Positions 59,459 to 64,000 of a DNA stretch of 64,000 nt are shown in pieces. This stretch comes from Cannabis sativa. Taxonomy: Eukaryota > Streptophyta > Magnoliopsida > Rosales > Cannabaceae. The stretch is taken from contig NC_083605.1 in NCBI RefSeq assembly GCF_029168945.1, positions 38,329,280 to 38,393,279 on the forward strand, given 5' to 3'. Position numbers and translations under genes: made by a program. The number at the start of each line of letters is the position of its first letter. The first letter of the stretch is position 1. A model generated the notes under the pieces. It did no database searches and was not told the DNA's origin. It saw only the letters and a list, made by a program, of their open reading frames with translations.

Positions 59459-60275
59459 GGGCCCGTTTACAAAATTGGATTATGCTGAAATTAATCGTTT
59501 GGTTTAAGAATGGACTATTTTATTTATTACCTTTTGGAAAAAAAAATTAAATTAAAATAAAAATATGTAATATTAAATTTAAATAAAATATATAATAATA
59601 AACCAATTAAAAATGAATGATTCACCGCAAAAAAAAAAATAATAATAAAATTATAAAATTAAATAATATAATATATTCTATATAATTAAATGTATATCAT
59701 AAATATATAATAAAATAGTTTAGCATATTTTTTTATTTAATAAATAATTAAAACAGTAAAATAAAAATACTTGAATAATATAAAATTGTTTATGTTAGAC
59801 CCTAATTTAATATAAATATTAATTTTTTAAAATACTTTTATAAATTTTCTAGTTATTTTAAAATAATATATCATTTTATTGTAATAATATTTATTTAGAA
59901 TCAATTTAATTAACTATTTTTTAATTAACAACATTTTAAATTTTGAAAACTTATATATAATAGTTTAAAATTATACATTTTCACTAATTTTAATGAATAA
60001 GTTTTTGATTAAAAAATTTATAAATAAATGTATGATAATTCTTTCATTTAAATTCTTATAAAATTTAAAATATATTAATAAAATGAAAATTAAAAAAAAG
60101 CGATAAAAAAAAATCTCATCTGCATGGGATTATTTATCCCACCCTGGATGGGATAAATAATCCCAGACAAATGAGTTTAGCTGGATTAGTTATCTAGACT
60201 TCTGATATGCCCAAACACTGGATTGGACAAATTATCGTGTCTAATCCAATCCAGTTCTGCCTACCAAACGAGCCC
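59459..60275. mobile_element. MITE-like element (817 bp), PIF/Harbinger-like, TSD TTA
   Basis: The left end is GGGCCCGTTTAC and the complement of the right end is GGGCTCGTTTGG. TTA flanks both sides (59456-59458, 60276-60278). Subterminal copies of GGATTA/TAATCC occur near both ends. A 17-bp inverted repeat, TGGGATTATTTATCCCA, is at 60125-60141 with its complement at 60149-60165. There is no coding capacity. The superfamily is inferred from the 3-bp TTA target; a hAT origin is less likely because no 8-bp repeat is seen. Confidence 0.6.
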
Positions 60276-60278
60276 TTA

Positions 60279-60662
60279 AAGTTTAGTTTTTTATTTTTAT
60301 TTAAATTTCTGTAACTAAAAGTATGATTATGCGAATGATTTATTTAATTAAAGTAATATTTGTGCTATTATATTCAGTTAGTAAAATATAATTGGGTATC
60401 TATAAGTCATAACAAAATAATATTTATTATTTACTTATAGAAAAAATTTAAAGGAACAACATATAAGTTTTGCAAAATTTAAAAAAAACATTATGTAACA
60501 AAAATTAAAGAAAGTTTGCGATCATTAAAAAAAAGAAAAAATTATTAAAAAAAGTCTTAATATATGGAATATTATTAGAAAAACGAAAAGAGTATAGTGA
60601 AACTTCTTCCTAATCTTTCATTGGTTTAGCTGCTTGAATGGTGAATTGATTGTACTTTGGAC
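60279..60662. other. AT-rich spacer, no gene seen
   Basis: Low-complexity sequence between the MITE and the last exon of the RPA-like remnant. It may be that remnant's 3' flank. Confidence 0.4.
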
Positions 60663-61156
60663 TCATTGTTCATTTTGGATACATACAACTGAATTCTCCA
60701 TTTTTTGGCCGATAATTTCTCGTAGTTTTTTGGACAAAAAACCTATGTTTGTGTAAAAAATAATTATTAATAAGATTTATAAAACTTTTATTTATTAAAA
60801 TGTATAAATTTATATATTTATCTTTTTATAATTACCTAATATGATTTTAATTGAACTGTAGTATGTGAGAATATGTTTTCTGTAACATCTTCGAACATCT
60901 AGCAACTCGATACCATCGTCGAGTTGTACATATATGCTTGCACTAATAATTTATAAGAATATGTCACGGCTGGTATGAATGTCAATTAAGTTTAAATATC
61001 AATTTAATTATAATGTGTTTACCGTGGTTTAGGAAGACATCTTTTTCTGCAATTTGGATTCTCACAATCTGTTTCTTTATTGTCGTTATAAAACATAAAT
61101 TTCTTATTACATGAATCACATGACATGTAATAAAAATCTTGATGAACTTTATACAT
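60663..61156 (-). pseudogene. Remnant resembling the C-terminal domain of replication protein A large subunit (RPA1-like)
   Basis: Three exons with GT-AG introns read through in one frame: 61156-61023, 60942-60857 and 60742-60663 (TGA). The first has FYYMSCDSCNKKF and CENPNC, a CX2C...CX4C layout like the zinc ribbon of the RPA1 C-terminal OB fold. It continues KPRASIYVQLDDG, where the family has a hydrophobic strand and an acidic turn. The end is short (about 100 residues in all, against more than 600 for RPA1), and the N-terminal DNA-binding folds are absent. RPA1-like proteins bind single-stranded DNA, and plant Helitrons often carry such genes, so this may be a Helitron relic. No Helitron end was seen. 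The start at 61156 is only the first Met of the open stretch. Confidence 0.45.
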
Positions 61157-61265
61157 TAAAAAATTTAATATTATATTAATTATAAAAAATCAATGATATT
61201 TAATTATTTTTTTTTATTTGTTATATTTAATTAATTCATCAAAAAAGTCTTCCTATATTAAACTT

Positions 61266-61496
61266 TTTTTTTTGAAAGAAAACATGTATCCATTGCAGTA
61301 AGCATCAACGTTTAGGGTACAAATTACGTAAGAAACTTTGATCTTTCCAACAAGCTTCCTAATCTAAGCCTAATGCATACTTTGCAAGGCGATGGGCATC
61401 TTCACTATCCCATCTTGTAATGTGCCTGAAAGTAGCATTAGGAAGGAAAGACAACAAGCTTTTTATCTTCTTTGCAAACCTATTCAAGAGAATGTT
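61266..61496 (-). mobile_element. 5'-truncated LINE fragment (231 bp) with a 28-bp TSD
   Basis: Flanking direct repeats at 61238-61265 and 61497-61524 match at 27 of 28 positions. A poly(T) run follows the left repeat, which is a poly(A) tail on the minus strand. The minus strand encodes a C-terminal stretch with FRHITRWDSEDAHRLAKYAL and then a stop. This resembles the C-terminus of RNase H-like domains in some plant LINEs (a pattern like VPR..N..AH.LA). Truncation at the 5' end is typical of LINEs. Confidence 0.75.
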
Positions 61497-61524
61497 ATCA
61501 AAAAAGTCTTCATATATTAAACTT

Positions 61525-62371
61525 GAAACTGATTATATAACGGTCTCTCCTAACTGTCATTAGTTTTTCACAAAAAAAAAAAAAAAATCATCATGGGAAA
61601 ACATACCTTGACCATACACATTGAGAGTAATCACTTTTTTTCGTAGGCTCAAACATAAAAAAAAAAATAAATAAATAATTCTTACCAACCAAACATCACC
61701 CCGTGCTAATCCTAAAGATATCTCTGAATTATGAAAAATCTGAAGAAACTGATAAGAGAATCAAATCACATTGACAGGATTTTTTTAATGAAAAACATAA
61801 CATTGTTAGAATTTTTCTCGATAAATTTGTGGGGCTAATATGCATTTATTTTAGGAGATTTTTTTTAAAAAAAATGTCATACATCGAAATTAAAAGAGAG
61901 ACAATTGGATTTGATCTTTTTCCTAGCTAATTAACACTGATCCAATATGTAGTTACCAAGTACTGTAAAAATAAAATACCTGAATATCTTGATTACTATT
62001 GAATGTTAACAAAACAGATTAATGATTTTTGTTCAATATGAGATTTATTTTTGTTTCTTTTGAAAAAGAAAAAAGATAAATTTAAGTCCTATCCTCATAA
62101 GCCAAGTTAGTAACACTGATAAAATATATGCATAGGTCGATCAATGATGAGAACAAAATTGAGACAAGAGGTGTCCAAGACAAAGAGAATAACCCAAGCT
62201 AAGAACCATCAAAAATACAGTTTATATAAAATTCAAGACCACCAACCAAAAACAAGAAACCAAAAGTAGATCCACTACGTATCCAAGGCCTTGAGAAAGC
62301 TTTCAACCGCGTTGAAAAACCAAAGAACGTAACATAACAATAATGCAATCAGAATCAACGAAACAAATAAC
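61525..62371. other. Non-coding, AT-rich stretch with a weak minus-strand frame
   Basis: Mostly low-complexity sequence. On the minus strand near 62285-62330 there is a short frame ending NAVESFLKALDT and a stop. It could be a terminal exon, but no splice site or family supports it. Confidence 0.25.
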
Positions 62372-62374
62372 TAA

Positions 62375-62866
62375 GGTGTCATTTGGTAACACTTTTGTTT
62401 TCTAATTTTTTAATCACAAAATAAAAGTAAAATTTTTGTTTTTAAAAATTTAGTTTTTAAAAAACAAAAATACGTTCTGTAACTACTTTTGTTTTTTAAT
62501 TTTTAAAACAGAAAACAAAAATATATTCTATAAAGTTCATTTTTATATTCATTTTTTTATTTTATTTACGTCGGGTCTAGGTCCGAGGTTAGGTTCGGGT
62601 TCAGGTCAGAGGCTGGGTTTAGCGCCAGGGCCGTGGGGAGATTTGGATCCAGGTCTGATCAAAGTCGAAAATATTGATTAAGAAAAAAAAACCTATTGAA
62701 AAAAACATTGAAAATGTTTTTTTTTTTGGTTTTTAAAATTTTGATTCTCAATTAAAAAATTAAAAAGTAAAAACAGTTTTATAGAACATGTTTTTGAAAA
62801 ATATTTTTACTTTTTCACTTTTAAAAACAAAAAACTCATTAAAAAAAAGTGTTGCCAAACCCCACC
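62375..62866. mobile_element. MITE-like foldback element (492 bp), TSD TAA
   Basis: The left end is GGTGTCATTTGGTAACACTT and the complement of the right end is GGTGGGGTTTGGCAACACTT. TAA flanks both sides (62372-62374 and 62867-62869). The A- and T-rich arms are long imperfect inverted repeats. The centre (about 62565-62670) is a GC-rich stretch with GGTTCGGGTTCAGG-like runs, unlike the arms. The TIR and TAA target fit a Tourist/PIF-type or related MITE. Confidence 0.6.
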
Positions 62867-62869
62867 TAA

Positions 62870-63875
62870 ATTAAACATATTACAAACTGAAACAAAAGCA
62901 TAAAACTATACGATTGTAACTGAAGCAGCACATATTTGAAATCGAACACATTTAGAACCCAAAGTTTACAGCCAAAAGATTTTTTATCATGTAAAAGTTT
63001 CAAACCCCGAAAAAAAAAAAGAAAACACAACAAGTCAAAATTATACTTCATATAATTTAAGCCAGTTTGAGCAATGACAAAGCTCACCAACTGCATGTCT
63101 TTAGATCTCAATTGTGACATAGTTCTATCCATCAAGGTGAAGGTCAGAATGATGACCTTCGGCTTCAGCAACATCACCTACAAGGCTTGAATAATTGTAA
63201 TCCTTTAGTGAAGCTCTTCAATTTCCGTGAAATTCAATTTACTTTACCATTTTTATTTTTTTTCTTCCAATCCTCCTTAATCTTAAACCAAATTTAAAGA
63301 TAAATTAACAAAAAACTATATTACAAATATCCAAATCCAAAATCTATTTGACAAACCAGATAATTTGAGAAATGATCTCTAGAACATAAGCACAATATTA
63401 ATGTATAATTAAATACAATAAATAGAAAAATAATATTAATGTAAACTTTGTTTTCTCCCTTGTGAAACATAAGATTCTTAGTTTATGAAACAACATAAGA
63501 TTATTACAAATCATATTTATAGTACAAAGAAACAAAAAATCTAAGAACAGAAATAACAGAAACCCAATAATTACCTGACTATTCCCACACGATCTTCCCA
63601 ATTAGAAAAAATTAGTGCATTTTCCATAACAGAGTTAACGAGTTATTAGTGTATTACATTTTTATTATAAAATTATGAATACATGAATGTTAATGTCATA
63701 AGAACAATGTATGTAGCCTCATGTTACTCAGCTTTAGCTCAAGTTGACCACGTAGTAAACGAGGAAACCAAGTCACCTATCAAGCAACCAAATGTAAGTT
63801 ATTCTAATTTTATTCATAAGGAGTAGCAAGAGTTGGAAACACATATTTAAAAAATGAATGCTGCAATTACTCCTT
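62870..63875. other. Region with possible minus-strand exon fragments, otherwise AT-rich
   Basis: Near 63200-63126 the minus strand reads YSSLVGDVAEAEGHHSDLHL, then a glycine and a stop. Its codon make-up looks more like coding sequence than its surroundings do. Splice borders are unclear and I do not recognise the protein. The rest is AT-rich. Confidence 0.25.
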
Positions 63876-63920
63876 AGCAGCTGAACTACTTGATGGTCCC
63901 AAGAGCATTGTTGCTGCAGA
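63870..63920 (-). CDS. Candidate last exon of a minus-strand gene extending off the right edge
   Basis: On the minus strand a pyrimidine-rich tract ends in TTCTGCAG (near 63920), a good splice acceptor. It is followed by a frame reading ATMLLGPSSSSAAKE and a stop at about 63872. The rest of the gene would lie beyond 64000. The family is not recognised. The alternative is chance sequence. Confidence 0.3.
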
Positions 63921-64000
63921 ACATCATCCAAAGAAAAATAAAAAAAGACTATCACAATTTGAACACAGTAGAGACATTTAATTAGAGCCAAAAGTTTCAA

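Noticed and set aside
62866..63177. Minus-strand frame of 103 codons
   Set aside because: It begins out of phase with the more coding-like stretch at about 63200-63126, runs into the MITE border at 62866 and has an AT-driven hydrophobic composition.

Overview
This is plant nuclear DNA, almost certainly from a eudicot with a repeat-rich genome. It is AT-rich and dominated by plant LTR retrotransposons: Ty1/copia of Angela/BARE type, Ty3/gypsy chromovirus and Ty3/gypsy Tat. It also holds an L1-type LINE, CACTA DNA transposons and MITEs. The species cannot be fixed from the sequence. No tRNA, rRNA, CRISPR array or intact host gene was found.

The window is mostly one nest of insertions, which can be dissected by target-site duplications (TSDs). 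The outermost host is a CACTA transposon whose SUMO-protease-like (Ulp1/C48) gene is visible in pieces at 9445-9592, 54006-54077 and 57369-57640, and whose 3' terminus is at 58172. On the left, a gypsy LTR remnant (8541-9444) sits in it. That remnant carries a minus-strand Angela-like element (4855-8540), which carries the 3' end of a Tat element (1-4854) with an antisense spliced extra gene.

In the middle, a 44-kb Angela-like tandem (LTR-int-LTR-int-LTR, 9593-54000, TSD CACAC) sits in the CACTA protease exon. Its second LTR holds a complete gypsy chromovirus (17212-26816, TSD ATGGT) with a full gag-pol frame broken by four stop codons. Its second internal region holds a full-length LINE (28647-43481, minus strand, 13-bp TSD). 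The LINE is split by a very young minus-strand Angela-like element (31016-41101, TSD AATAG) whose LTRs are almost identical although it has no coding capacity. The third LTR is rearranged: it contains an inverted LTR segment and a gypsy LTR with an internal inversion. Further right, a 3.3-kb non-autonomous CACTA-like element (54078-57365, TSD GTG) interrupts the catalytic-Cys codon region of the CACTA protease gene.

From 58173 to 64000 the sequence is lower-copy in appearance. It holds a candidate plus-strand promoter (58640-58827), two MITE-like elements with 3-bp TSDs (59459-60275 and 62375-62866), a three-exon remnant resembling the C-terminal zinc-binding region of replication protein A large subunit (60663-61156, minus), a 231-bp LINE fragment with a 28-bp TSD (61266-61496), and a weak candidate terminal exon of a minus-strand gene running off the right edge.

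Nothing here works as a cellular pathway. What acts together are transposon parts: primer-binding sites, polypurine tracts and LTRs that would be used in trans by autonomous relatives. The most interesting signals are conserved non-coding structures in the non-autonomous Angela-like elements and in the gypsy LTR, and a long near-perfect hairpin in the non-autonomous CACTA-like element. Family names rest on recognised motifs and layout, without database searches.
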